Below are positions 44,301 to 56,879 of a DNA stretch of 64,000 nt, in pieces. Made by a program: the position numbers and the translations under genes. Numbering within the stretch: position 1 is the stretch's first letter; each line of letters opens with the position of its first letter. The notes beneath the pieces were generated by a model. The model did no database searches and was not told the origin of the DNA. It was given only the letters and a program-made list of their open reading frames with translations. Origin of the DNA: Cherax quadricarinatus (lineage: Eukaryota; Arthropoda; Malacostraca; Decapoda; Parastacidae); contig NC_091312.1 of assembly GCF_038502225.1 (NCBI RefSeq), forward strand, positions 33,856,023-33,920,022, in the 5' to 3' direction.

Positions 44301-44689
44301 TCAAGTGGTTATAACTGCCTTAAAACAAATGTCGAAGGTTGCGTTATAAATCCACACTGTTTATTTGATTTTGATAAACTTCTATAAATTTAGTGACGCA
44401 CTTTAATAACAAACTTCATTAGTACGAACGTAAACCATACTCTTACATATTACCTACATTCGCCATATAGCATTTATTACCTGTACAATTTCAGAAGCCT
44501 AATAATATTATTACGATAATTTTAGACTAAATAACTAGTGAGTGGTGATTGATGGTAACGATTACTGTGTTAGTAATGATAAATGTGATGCTCATGGTGT
44601 TGATGATGAGTGTAGTGATAATGACAAAAATACTGACTAATTAATATACCTGGAGAAAAATAAGAGATTGCAGCAGTTTATCCCGGTAC
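44301..44689. other. No recognisable feature
   Basis: AT-rich spacer; tgatgatgagtgtagtgataatg near 44600 is simple ATG/GAT-rich sequence. Confidence 0.45.
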
Positions 44690-45797
44690 GTTGTTTGTGT
44701 CATCATGGCGTTGTGTTATCATGGTATTGCTTGTGTCATCATGGCGTTGTGCTATCATGGTATTGCTTGTGTCATCATGGCGTTGCTTGTGTCATCATAG
44801 CGTTGTGTTATCATGGCGTTGCTTGTGTCATCATGGCGTTGTGTTATCATGGCGCTGCTTGTGTCATCATGGCGTTGTGTCATCATGGCGTTGTGTCATC
44901 ATAGCGTTGCTTGTGTCATCATGGCGTTGCTTGTGTCATCATGGCGTTGTGTTATCATGGCGTTGTGCTATCATGGTATTGCTTGTGTCATCATGGCGTT
45001 GCTTGTGTCATCATAGCGTTGCTTGTGTCATCATGGCGTTGCTTGCGTCATCATGGCGTTGTGTTATCATGGCGTTGTGCTATCATGGTATTGCTTGAGT
45101 CATCATGGCGTTGCTTGTGTCATCATGGCGTTGGGTTATCATGGCGTTGCTTGTGTCATCATGGCGTTGCTTGTGTCATCATGGCGTTGCTTGTGTCATC
45201 ATGGTATTGCTTGTGTCATCATGGCGTTGTGTTATCATGGTATTGCTTGTGTCATCATGGCGTTGTGTCATCATGGCGTTGTGTTATCATGGCGTTGTGT
45301 TATCATGGTATTGCTTGAGTCATCATGGCGTTGCTTGTCATCATGGCGTTGGGTTATCATGGCGTTGCTTGTGTCATCATGGCGTTGCTTGTGTCATCAT
45401 GGTATTGCTTGTGTCATCAGAGCGTTGCTTGTGTCATCATGGCGTTGTGTCATCATGGCGTTGTGTCATCATGGCGTTGTGTCATCATGGCGTTGTGTCA
45501 TCATGGCGTTGCTTGTGTCATCATGGCGTTGTGTCATCATGGCGTTGCTTGTGTCATCATGGCGTTGTGTCATCATGGCGTTGTGTCATCATGGCGTTGT
45601 GTCATCATGGCGTTGTGTTATCATGGTATTGCTTGTGTCATCATGGCGTTGTGTCATCATGGCGTTGTGTTATCATGGTATTGCTTGTGTCATCATGGCG
45701 TTGTGTCATCATGGCGTTGTGTTATCATGGTATTGCTTGTGTCATCATGGCGTTGTGTCATCATGGCGTTGTGTCATCATGGCGTTGTGTCATCATT
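44690..45797. repeat. Minisatellite with 16- and 20-bp units
   Basis: Two related units are intermixed: gttgtgtcatcatggc (16) and gttgcttgtgtcatcatggc (20). Some copies have tgttatcatgg or tattgcttg variants. About 60 units. Long open frames (MALLVSSWRC types) are repeat translations. Confidence 0.97.
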
Positions 45798-45897
45798 TCC
45801 TCTTACAAATTATCATTTTTATTGCCATTATTTCAAGATTTTTATTAATTTTCATTATTCAACAATCGTCTCGATAAGATTAAAACTGGTTATGTTA

Positions 45898-46022
45898 GGT
45901 TAAGTTTGGCAGGAAACAGGACAAGTGCTTCCTGACGCTGGTCTTAGTCATATGATGACCCACAGCTGGAGCTTTTGGTCATGTAACCGAGGCCTTCCGC
46001 TGGCTCACCGGTCCACCCTCCT
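45898..46022. repeat. Dispersed repeat, decapod type (tentative)
   Basis: aaacaggacaagtgcttcctg, ggagcttttggtcatgtaacc and gaggccttccgctggctc resemble a repeat I associate with decapod genomes. No second copy occurs in this window, so the call rests on memory. Confidence 0.3.
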
Positions 46023-46220
46023 AAAAATTAAGATTATAATTATAACCATTTTTTTTAATTGGAGCGAGTGATTTAGTGTATGTTAAAACCCACATCTCAA
46101 GTGAAATATATTTCAAGAACGTTCAGGCAAGTGACCTTCACACTCCTTCTGAAACACTGTTTCCTGCAAAGTTAATATACAATAATTCCATGAAAGCTGA
46201 TATGCAGTCATGTGATGTGT

Positions 46221-46272
46221 CAAGTTATGTGATGTAATTCGTGACTATGAACGAATTACATCACATAACTTG
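46221..46272. repeat. Perfect 22-bp inverted repeat with 8-bp loop
   Basis: 46221-46242 (caagttatgtgatgtaattc plus gt) is exactly complementary to 46251-46272. The eight-base loop is gactatga. No flanking element boundary was identified. Confidence 0.9.
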
Positions 46273-46431
46273 AATATGATTACTTCGTTTATTAAAAAAT
46301 CTTGTTTGTCCATTAAGAATGGTTCTGTTCATTAAGCTGGCTCTCATTTCTCAAAACAATTATTCTTACGTTTTATATATCTTTGGACAAAAGTTGTAAT
46401 ACTTTGTACTTGGCGTTGGCTGGCTTGAAGT

Positions 46432-46980
46432 GGACTGTGTAGCTGGCAGTACCAAGGATTAGTGCGGCTGACAGTGCCACGAACGCAAGCGGCTGACAGG
46501 GTCACGGAGGGGTAAAACATGCAGTTCCAAGGATGCGGCTGGCAGTGCCACGGAGGGTTGTAGGTGGCAGTGCCATGGAGGGTTGTAGGTGGCAGTGCCA
46601 CGGAGAGATGAAGCTGGCAGTGCCAAGGAAAGATGAAGCTGGCAGTGCCACGGAGGGGTGTAGGTGGCAGTGCCATGGAAGGTTGTAGGTGGCAGTGCCA
46701 CGGAGGGTTGTAGGTGGCAGTGCCATGGAAGGTTGTAGGTGGCAGTGCCACGGAAAGATGAAGCTGGCAGTGCCAAGGAAAGGTGAAGCTGGCAGTGCCA
46801 CGGAGGGTTGTAGGTGGCAGTGCCATGGAGGGTTGTAGGTGGCAGTGCCACGGAGGGTTGTAGGTGGCAGTGCCACGGAGAGATGAAGCTGGCAGTGCCA
46901 AGGAAAGGTGAAGCTGGCAGTGCCACGGAGGGGTGTAGCTGGCAGTGCCACGCAGGGGTGTAGCTGGAAGTGCCACGCTT
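46432..46980. repeat. Minisatellite, about 25-bp unit
   Basis: About 22 copies of gtaggtggcagtgccatgga with a gggtt tail and a ctggcagtgccacggagagatgaag-type second variant. The variants come in runs, suggesting a higher-order pattern. Confidence 0.95.
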
Positions 46981-47620
46981 GGCTGGCACTCCTTACCTCC
47001 ACACGGAAACCACCTCCCGGACCTGCTATACAAAAAGTCTGGAAAATTTAGTTAGTATGTGACGTAGGGGAGCACGCAGCTCACAACAAACAACCACAGA
47101 GAAACTACTCGTTCTCCTGCCTTTCTGCAAATTAAATTTCACGAGGTGGTCCCGTCTACAGTCTCCTCCCCTTTCCAGGGAATCTTAGTCGCTGGTTCGG
47201 GGAAGGTGGCGTCCCCACCCCAGAGTAAACATTAACCCTAGTCCATGCTCTTGTTCTCCTCATATAAGGCTCCATACTTTTCCACCCATGACAGTTTTGC
47301 AACATATATATTTCCATATGTCTATGCTTGGGCATATTTTTAATCTGGTACTACAGAAAGTGTAAAATGTAAGTCAAAATCTGATAGGCCCCTTCCTGGC
47401 TTCACATCAAAAAAAAATTAAAATAATTTTTTCTTTCGGGAACTCGTCAAGTTGATTTTGCTATCAGTAATGTTTGTTCTAGAGATTTTTTTTCGTTACT
47501 CTCTGTTTCGAAGCACTGACACGACTCTAAGTTCTTTCCAAGGAAGAATAAATTGAGATGCTTGTTCAGACTACTTGCACGGACTCGATGTACACAGAAG
47601 AATGCGCTCAAAAGAGTGCA
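46981..47620. other. No recognisable feature
   Basis: Mixed composition with no domain-bearing frame. Confidence 0.45.
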
Positions 47621-47954
47621 CAGGGTGACCCAAAAGTCTGGACACACACTTTTGTGCTTTTAAAATCCTTCTGACGGTTTGTAGAGGAATACCCAGTTCC
47701 AAGGATGTCTTGTGTGTCCAGACCCAAGGTGTGTGTGTTCAGACCCAAGGTCTGTGTGTATAGACCCAAGTTCTGTGTGTCCAGACCCAAGGTCTGTGTG
47801 TCCAGACCCAAGGTGTGTGTGTCCAGACCCAAGGTCTATGTGTATAGACACAACGTCTGGACACAAGATATCCTTGGAACTGGGTATTCCTTGAAAACCC
47901 TCACAAGGATTTTAAAATCCCAGAAGTATGTATTCAGACTTTTGGGTCACCCTG
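47621..47954. mobile_element. Mariner-type fold-back element with internal tandem repeats
   Basis: Ends are cagggtgacccaaaagtctg and its inverse cagacttttgggtcaccctg, with TA after the right end. Arms of about 105 bp are inverse copies, sharing ttttaaaatcctt and gaatacccagttccaagga. The centre (47708-47870) is seven or eight copies of tgtgtccagacccaaggtc. No transposase remains. The terminus resembles that of the mariner relic at 8845. Confidence 0.75.
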
Positions 47955-48724
47955 TAAATTAATACAGTTGCACCTCAAAAAGTAAGTGCAAGGTTGGCGT
48001 GACACAGCGAGACAGGTGCAGCCGCGGTCAACACCGCCACAACAAGCTGCCGATGAGCTCCCATGCCTGGCGATTTGTCTCGTTACAAAAAAAAAAACTC
48101 ATCCTTTGGCAAAAATCTCAGCAATAATTATATACTCGAAAAGCATTTTCATAAAAAATACATTATCTAGTTTCGTTAGTCATGATTAATTTATAGAATT
48201 AACCCTAAAACTTAGGTTCAAAATATTCTGATCAGCTTAACCTATTTAAATTCATTACTAGAAATGCTGATGTACAGAACTGCGAGAACTATTTTAGTTC
48301 AGGAAATAAAAATAAATCAGAATCCACTTGGAGAAAAATATAAAGAAAAGTAAGAGGTAACCGTATGTATCAACTGGACACACGAACCTCTGCTGAAGAC
48401 GGTTTCCAAGGACGAAATACACAATCTCTTTGATCTGGGATTTATATTTCTGTCACACACACATTGTATCAAATTAAATGACATTATATACGGATGAGAT
48501 GGTTAATGTTTAGTGGTTTATGTCTGGATGTGATCAGTGACTAGTGGTTTATTAACGGGAGAGGTGGTTTAGAGGTGGTGGTTTAGCAAGTATACCAGGG
48601 TGAGCCAGTGACTTAGGATGATGCTCACTGGAACTGCATCACAGCACTGGCTCACAACATTACTTAAAAATTATAAACATAACCACATTTGTGGAGAGCA
48701 ATGTTCTGAGGCCGGGCACCCACC
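47955..48724. other. No recognisable feature
   Basis: AT-rich sequence with no coding frame of note. It leads into the largest tandem array. Confidence 0.45.
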
Positions 48725-51700
48725 CTGGCCCCGCCCACTGGTCCATACCCCGCCCACTGGTCCACACCCCGCCCACTGGTCCATACCCCGCCCACTGGTC
48801 CACACCTCGCCCACTGGTCCACACCTCGCCCACTGGTCCATACCCCGCCCACTGGTCCACACCCCGCCCACTGGTCCATACCCCGCCCACTGGTCCACAC
48901 CATGTCCACTGGTCCACACCTCGCCCACTGATCAACACCACGCCTACTGGTCCACACCACGGCCACTGGTCCACACCACGCCTACTGGTCCACACCACGG
49001 CCACTGGTCCACACCACGCCTACTGGTCCACACCACGGCCACTCATCCACACCACGCCCACTGGCCCACATCGCGTGCACTGGTTCACACCCCCACTGGT
49101 CCACATCACGCCCACTGGTCCACACCCCGCCCAGTGGTCCACACCACGTCCACTGGTTCACACCATGTCTACTGGTCCACACATTGCCCTCTGGTCCACA
49201 CCCCGCCCAGTGGTCCACACCACGTCCACTGGGCCACACCATGTCTACTGGTCCACACATTGCCCTCTGGTCCACACCCCGCGCACTGGTCTACACGCCC
49301 ACTGGCCCACACCCCGCCCACTGGTCCACACCACGCCTACTAGTCCACACCCCGTCTACTGGTCCACACCCCGCCCACTGGTCCACACCCCGTCAACTGG
49401 TCCACACCCCGTCCACTGGTCTACACCACGTCCACTGGTCCACACCACGCCCACTGGTCTACACCACGTCCACTGGTCCACACCCCGCTCACTGGTCCAC
49501 ACCACGCCCACTGGTCTACACCACGCCCACTGGTCCACACCACGCCCACTGGTCCACACCACGCCCACTGGTCCACATCACGCCCACTGGTCTACACCCC
49601 GCCCACTGGTCCACACCACGCCCACTGGTCTACACCACGTCCACTGGTCCACACCCCGCCCACTGGTCCACACCACGCCCACTGGTCTACACCACGTCCA
49701 CTGGTCCACACCACGTCCAATGGTCTACACCACGTCCCCTGGTCCACACCACGCCCACTGGTCCACACCACGCCCACTGGTCTACACCACGCCCACTGGT
49801 CCACACCACGCCCACTGGTCTACACTACGTCCACTAGTCCACACCCCGCCCACTGGTCCACACCACGCCCACTGGTCTACACGTCCACTGGTCCACACCA
49901 CGTCCAATGGTCTACACCACGTCCCCTGGTCCACACCACGCCCACTGGTCTACACCATGTCCACTGGTCCACACCCCGTCCATTGGTCCACACCCCGCCC
50001 ACTGGTCTACACCACGTCCACTGGTCCACACCCCGTCCACTGGCCCACACCCCGCCCACTGGTCTACACCACGTCCACTGGTCCACACCCCGCCCACTGG
50101 TCCACACCACGTCCACTGGTCTACACCACGTCCACTGGTCTACACCACGTCCACTGGTCCACACCCCGCCCACTGGTCCACACCACGCCCACTGGTCTAC
50201 ACCACGCCCACTGGTCCACACCACGCCCACTGGTCCACACCACGCCCACTGGTCCACACCACGCCCACTGGTCCACACCACGCCCACTGGTCTACACCCC
50301 GCCCACTGGTCCACACCACGCCCACTGGTCTACACCACGTCCACTGGTCCACACCCCGCCCACTGGTCCACACCACGCCCACTGGTCTACACCACGTCCA
50401 CTGGACCACACCACGTCCAATGGTCTACACCACGTCCCCTGGTCCACACCACGCCCACTGGTCCACACCACGCCCACTGGTCTACACCACGCCCACTGGT
50501 CCACACCACGTCCACTGATCCACACCAAGCCCACTGGTCTACACCACGTCCACTAGTCCACACCCCGCCCACTGGTCCACACCACGCCCACTGGTCCACA
50601 CCACGTCCACTGGTCCACACCACGTCCAATGGTCTACACCACGTCCCCTGGTCCACACCACGCCCACTGGTCCACACCACGCCCACTGGTCTACACCACG
50701 TCCACTGGTCCACACCCCGTCCACTGGTCCACACCCCGTCCACTGGTCCACACCCCGCCCACTGGTCTACACCACGTCCACTGGTCCACACCCCGCCCAC
50801 TGGCCCACACCCCGCCCACTGGTCTACACCACGTCCACTGGTCCACACCCCGCCCACTGGTCCACACCACGTCCACTGGTCTCCACCACGTCCACTGGTC
50901 TACACCACGTCCACTGGTCCACACCCCGCCCACTGGTCCACACCACGCCCACTGGTCTACACCACGTCCACTGGTCCACACCACGTCCAATTGTCTACAC
51001 CACGTCCCCTGATCCACACCACGCCCACTGGTCCACACCACGCCCACTGGTCTACAACACGTCCACTGGTCCACACCCCGTCCACTGGTCCACACCCCGT
51101 CCACTGGTCCACACCCCGTCCACTGGTCCACACCCCGCCCACTGGTCTACACCACGTCCACTGGTCCACACCCCGCCCACTGGCCCACACCCCGCCCACT
51201 GGTCTACACCACGTCCACTGGTCCACACCCCGCCCACTGGTCCACACCCCGCCCACTGGTCCACACCCCGCCCACTGGTCTACACGTCCACTGGTCTACA
51301 CCACGTCCACTGGTCCACACCCCGCCCACTGGTCTACACCACGTCCACTGGTCTACACGTCCACTGGTCCACACCCCGCCCACTGGTCTACACCACGTCC
51401 ACTGGTCCACACCCCGCCCACTGGTCTACACCACGTCCACTGGTCTACACCACGTCCACTGGTCCACATCCCGCCCACTGGTGTACACCACGTCCACTGG
51501 TCCACACCACGTCCACTGGTCCACACCCCGCCCACTGGTGTACACCACGTCCAATGGTCCACACCCCGCCCACTTTTCTACACCACGTCCACTGTTCCAC
51601 ACCCCGCCCACTGGTCTACACTACGTCCACTGGTCCACACCCCGCCCACTGGTCTACACCACGTCCACTGGTCCACACCACGCCCACTGGTCTACACCAC

Positions 51701-54155
51701 GTCCACTGGTCCACACCACGCCCACTGGTCTACACCACGTCCACTGGTCCACACCACGCCCACTGGTCTACACCACGTCCACTGGTCCACACCCCGCCCA
51801 CTGGTCCACACCACGTCCACTGGTCTACACCACGTCCACTGGTCCACACCCCGCCCACTGGTCCACACCACGCCCACTGGTCTACACCACGTCCACTGGT
51901 CCACACCACGTCCAATGGTCTACACCACGTCCCCTGATCCACACCACGCCCACTGGTCCACACCACGCCCACTGGTCTACACCACGTCCACTGGTCCACA
52001 CCCCGTCCACTGGTCCACACCCCGTCCACTGGTCCACACCCCGTCCACTGGTCCACACCCCGCCCACTGGTCTACACCACGTCCACTGGTCCACACCCCG
52101 CCCACTGGCCCACACCCCGCCCACTGGTCTACACCACGTCCACTGGTCCACACCCCGCCCACTGGTCCACACCCCGCCCACTGGTCTACACCACGTCCAC
52201 TGGTCTACACCACGTCCACTGGTCCACACCCCGACCACTGGTCTACACCACGTCCACTGGTCTACACGTCCACTGGTCCACACCCCGCCCACTGGTCTAC
52301 ACCACGTCCACTGGTCCACACCCCGCCCACTGGTCTACACCACGTCCACTGGTCTACACCCCGTCCACTGGTCCACACCCCGTCCACTGGTCCACACCCC
52401 GCCCACTGGTCTACACCACGTCCACTGGTCCACACCCCGCCCACTGGCCCACACCCCGCCCACTGGTCTACACCACGTCCACTGGTCCACACCCCGCCCA
52501 CTGGTCCACACCCCGCCCACTGGTCTACACGTCCACTGGTCTACACCACGTCCACTGGTCCACACCCCGCCCACTGGTCTACACCACGTCCACTGGTCTA
52601 CACCACGTCCACTGGTCCACATCCCGCCCACTGGTGTACACCACGTCCACTGGTCCACACCACGTCCACTGGTCCACACCCCGCCCACTGGTGTACACCA
52701 CGTCCAATGGTCCACACCCCGCCCACTTTTCTACACCACGTCCACTGTTCCACACCCCGCCCACTGGTCTACACTACGTCCACTGGTCCACACCCCGCCC
52801 ACTGGTCTACACGTCCACTGGTCCACACCACACCCACTGGTCTACACCACGTCCACTGGTCCACACCACGCCCACTGGTCTACACCACGTCCACTGGTCC
52901 ACACCACGCCCACTGGTCTACACCACGTCCACTGGTCCACACCACGCCCACTGGTCTACACCACGTCCAGTCCACACCACACCCACTGGTCTACACCACG
53001 TCCACTGGTCCACACCACGCCCACTGGTCTACACCACGTCCACTGGTCCACACCACGCCCACTGGTCCACACCACGCCCACTGGTCTACACCACGTCCAC
53101 TGGTCCACACCACGCCCACTTGTCTACACCACGTCCACTGGTCTACACCACGTCCACTGGTCTACACCACGTCCACTGGTCTACACCACTTCCACTGGTC
53201 CACACCACGCCCACTGGTCCACACCACGCCCACTGGTCTACACCACGCCCACTGGTCTACACGCCCACTGGTCTACACCACGCCCATTGGTCTACACCTC
53301 GCCCACTGGTCCACACCACGCTCACTGGTCTACACCATGCCCACTAGTCCACACCCCGCCCACTGGTCTACACCCCGCCTACTGGTCGACACCACGCCCA
53401 CTGGTCTACACCACGCCCACTGGTCCACACCACGCCCACTGGTCCACACCACGCCCACTTGTCTACACCACGTCCACTGGTCCACACCACGCCCACTGGT
53501 CTACACCACGTCCACTGGTTCACACCACGCCCACTGGTCTACACCACGTCCACTGGTCTACACCACGTCCACTGGTCCACTGGTCCACACCACGCCCACT
53601 GGTCCACACCACGCCCACTGATCTACACCACGACCACTGGTCTACACCAAGCCCACTGGTCCACACCCCGCCCACTGGTCTACTCCCCGCCCACTGGTCC
53701 ACACCACGCCCACTAGTCTACACCCCGCCCACTGGTCTACACCACGCCCACTAGTCCACACCACGCCCACTGGTCCACACCACGACCACTGGTCTACACC
53801 ACGACCACTGGTCTACACCACGCCCACTGGTACACACCACGCCCACTGGTCCACACCCCGCCCACTGGTCTACACCACGTCCACTGGTCCACACCACGCC
53901 CACTGGTCTACACCACGTCCACTGGTCTACACCCCGCCCACTGGTCCACACCCCGCCCACTGGTCCACACCACGTCCACTGGTCTACACCCCGCCCACTG
54001 GTCCACACCCCGCCCACTGGTCCACACCCCGCCCACTGGTCCACACCCCGTCCACTGGTCTACACCCCGCCCACTGGTCCACACCACGCCCACTGGTCTA
54101 CACCACGTCCACTGGTCTACACCCCGCCCACTGGTCCACACCCCGCCCACTGGAC
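48725..54155. repeat. Giant minisatellite, 20-bp unit, about 5.4 kb
   Basis: About 270 copies of cgcccactggtccacaccac and variants (cgtccac, cccgccc, ggtctac). Three units equal 60 bp, so every frame repeats after 20 residues, and stop-free frames reach 1,212 residues (49983-53621), with others on both strands. Rare variants recur as linked sets, for example gtgtacacc with tccaatggtcc and cccacttttctac at 51481-51610 and again at 52634-52763. That shows block duplication with a period of 1,153 bp. Confidence 0.97.
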
Positions 54156-54764
54156 GGTTGGGCATGTTAGAGTCGGAATATTTTTGAAGTGTGATTCTGT
54201 ACTCTTCTGGCAAGACAGCTTTTGAATGATTGTGAATATAATATTAGCCTTGTGTTACCTGGGTGGTAAAACGTCTATGTACAAGAGAAAGCACACAACT
54301 GAAATTCACATAACCACAAAGAGAACTAAACACGGTGTGAGGAAGTTAACACAATATTAACACAATATTAACACAATATTAACACAATATTAACACAATA
54401 GGTTAGAGAACAATAGCAGCAGCTTCACTTGGGATTCAAGTTTATGTTCGCTGACAACATAATGACCTTTAATAAGAAATGAATCAGTTGAAGACAAGCG
54501 TTGCCCTTATAATTCTTGTTTACACAACAGCGAATACTTTCAGTAGAAAATAGCAGTCAAGGTCTAAATTAACAATCAAGGTTAAAAACAGAGTTTGATA
54601 ATATAAGTCATATTAAATCTTAGTTTTAGTCAAAAAAAAATTAGGTAAGAAAGTAACAGTAGTAAGCAAATAGCTGTTGTAATTCTAGCAGAAATATTAC
54701 TTTTTGTACGTATTTTCAGATTAATAATATTAAGTAAAAAAATATAAAATATGAGTCGTGTAAT
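54156..54764. other. AT-rich spacer
   Basis: Contains five copies of an 11-bp acacaatatta repeat at 54348-54402. Otherwise unrecognised. Confidence 0.6.
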
Positions 54765-55396
54765 ATTGTGCAGTGTCACTAAATGTAGACATTATGTTAC
54801 TGAGGTGAGGAAGCATGTCACTAAATGTAGACATTATGTTACTGAGGTGAGGAAGCATGTCAGTAAATGTAGACATTATGTTATTGAGGTGAGGAAGCAT
54901 GTCACTAAATGTAGACATTATGTTACTGAGGTGAGGAAGCATGTCACTAAATGTAGACATTATGTTAATGAGGTGAGGAAGCATGTCACTAAATGTAGAC
55001 ATTATGTTAATGAGGTGAGGAAGCATGTCACTAAATGTAGACATTATGTTACTGAGGTGAGGAAGCATGTCACTAAATGTAGACATTATGTTACTGAGGT
55101 GAGGAAGCATGTCACTAAATGTAGACATTATGTTACTGAGGTGAGGAAGCATGTCACTAAATGTAGACATTATGTTACTGAGGTGAGGAAGCATGTCACT
55201 AAATGTAGACATTATGTTACTGAGGTGAGGAAGCATGTCACTAAATGTAGACATTATGTTAATGAGGTGAGGAAGCATGTCACTAAATGTAGACATTATG
55301 TTACTGAGGTGAGGAAGCATGTCACTAAATGTAGACATTATGTTACTGAGGTGAGGAAGCATGTCACTAAATGTAGACATTATGTTACTAAGTGAG
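54765..55396. repeat. Minisatellite, 42-bp unit, open on both strands
   Basis: Fifteen near-identical copies of a 42-bp unit built from gaggtgaggaagcatgtcac and taaatgtagacattatgtta. The unit is 14 codons, so the array gives a 14-residue repeat on the plus strand (VTKCRHYVTEVRKH, from 54751) and another on the minus strand (MSTFSDMLPHLSNI). Copies differ by single bases. No promoter or signal sequence argues for translation. Confidence 0.95.
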
Positions 55397-55956
55397 GTGA
55401 GGAAGCATGTCTAAGTGATGAAATTCTCTGTCAAGTAATGTGCGGATGCTTATAAATATATGTTGCTAAGTGTTGGGTAACACTTGTAGGTTAATCGAGT
55501 TTGAAGCCTATCGACTGCACGACGGTCATTAAGAGTATATGTACCTGTTGAATACCAGTAAAGGATACTCTCATCCTTAAGAAGAGTGATTAAAGTAAAT
55601 TCTCAGAGTATACACAGAGATACACCTCTCGGTGTATACAACCTTAGGTAACAATGGTAGCAGTGTAGAAGTTAATAAAGATTTACTAAATGTTTGTATA
55701 ATAAAAGATAAACTACACCACTGTGCATTTTTCCTGCCAGTAGTCCCCCCCCCGACAAAAATTTAAATGAAAACACCTAATAAAAGCAGTTGTCTATAGG
55801 GGTTATCTTTGCCTGACCCGTCTCTGATTTATTTCAAATTTTCAGTTATTTGTCTATCAGGTAAACACACGACGCAGGACACTGCGGTTACGACCAAACA
55901 ACAACTTGAGACAAAAATAAAATGAGTCCCACAACAGATGACGCAGTTATGGCGCA
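55397..55956. other. No recognisable feature
   Basis: AT-leaning sequence without a domain-bearing frame. Confidence 0.45.
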
Positions 55957-56001
55957 CGCGCGCGCGCGCGCACACATACACACACACACGGCGCGCGCGC
56001 G

Positions 56002-56055
<54 letters not shown>

Positions 56056-56135
56056 GGCGCGCACACACGCGCGCGCACACACACGCACACACACACAAAG
56101 GCACGCATACACACACACACACACACAAAGGCGCA

Positions 56136-56198
<63 letters not shown>
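55957..56198. repeat. (CG)/(CA)-rich alternating tract
   Basis: Alternating purine-pyrimidine sequence with gcgcgcgcgc runs separated by CA repeats, about 240 bp. Such composition can adopt Z-DNA. Confidence 0.96.
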
Positions 56199-56201
<3 letters not shown>

Positions 56202-56204
56202 GTT

Positions 56205-56450
56205 ATGGCACGTATACACACAGGTGGTTGTGTAGTTATGGCACACATATACAGGTGGTGTAGTTATGGCACACATATACAGGTGGTGTAGTTATGGCAC
56301 ACATATACAGGTGGTGTAGTTATGGCACACATATACAGGTGGTGTAGTTATGGTACACACACCCATACAGTTGGTTTAGTTATGTCACACTATTTGGTTA
56401 TGGTACACACACAGGTGTAGTTATAGTACACAGACAGGTGTTGGTTATTC
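56205..56450. repeat. 28-bp tandem repeat
   Basis: Four clear copies of agttatggcacacatataca plus ggtggtgt at 56215-56345, with diverged copies on the right to 56450. Confidence 0.9.
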
Positions 56451-56546
56451 ACAGCAAGAAATATTCCTGGAAATAACAATAAATGGATGTAAACTTCACA
56501 GTACTGGAAGAGATGAGACTCAGAGAAGATATAATTACAAGGAACA

Positions 56547-56838
56547 AGTTACCAGAGGACTCGACACGACAGAAGGAACAAGTTACCAGAGGACTCGACA
56601 CGACAGAAGGAACAAGTTACCAGAGGACTCGACACGACAGAAGGAACAAGTTACCAGAGGACTCGACACGGCAGAAGGAACAAACTATCAGAGGACTCGA
56701 AACGACAGAAGGAACAAACTATCAGAGGACTCGACACGGCAGAAGGAACAAACTATCAGAGGACTCGAAACGACAGAAGGAACAAACTATCAGAGGACTC
56801 GACACGGCAGAAGGAACAAACTACCAGAGGAAACAACA
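56547..56838. repeat. 34-bp tandem repeat
   Basis: About 8.5 copies of ggaacaagttaccagaggac plus tcgacacgacagaa. The right half has actatcag variants alternating aaacg and acacgg, a two-unit higher-order pattern. It abuts the PLE. Confidence 0.94.
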
Positions 56839-56879
56839 CTGCAGACAAAATCTATGCGAATGTGCATAAATAACCCGTC

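Noticed and set aside
44690..45797. CRISPR-like array of short repeats
   Set aside because: There are no unique spacers; the whole stretch is one minisatellite with two unit lengths in a eukaryotic context.
49983..53621. 1,212-codon open frame as a giant repetitive protein
   Set aside because: It is entirely the 20-bp minisatellite; all frames and both strands are equally open, with no start context, signal peptide or non-repeat domain.
54765..55396. CRISPR array with 42-bp spacing
   Set aside because: Units are contiguous and nearly identical, with no variable spacers and no cas genes.
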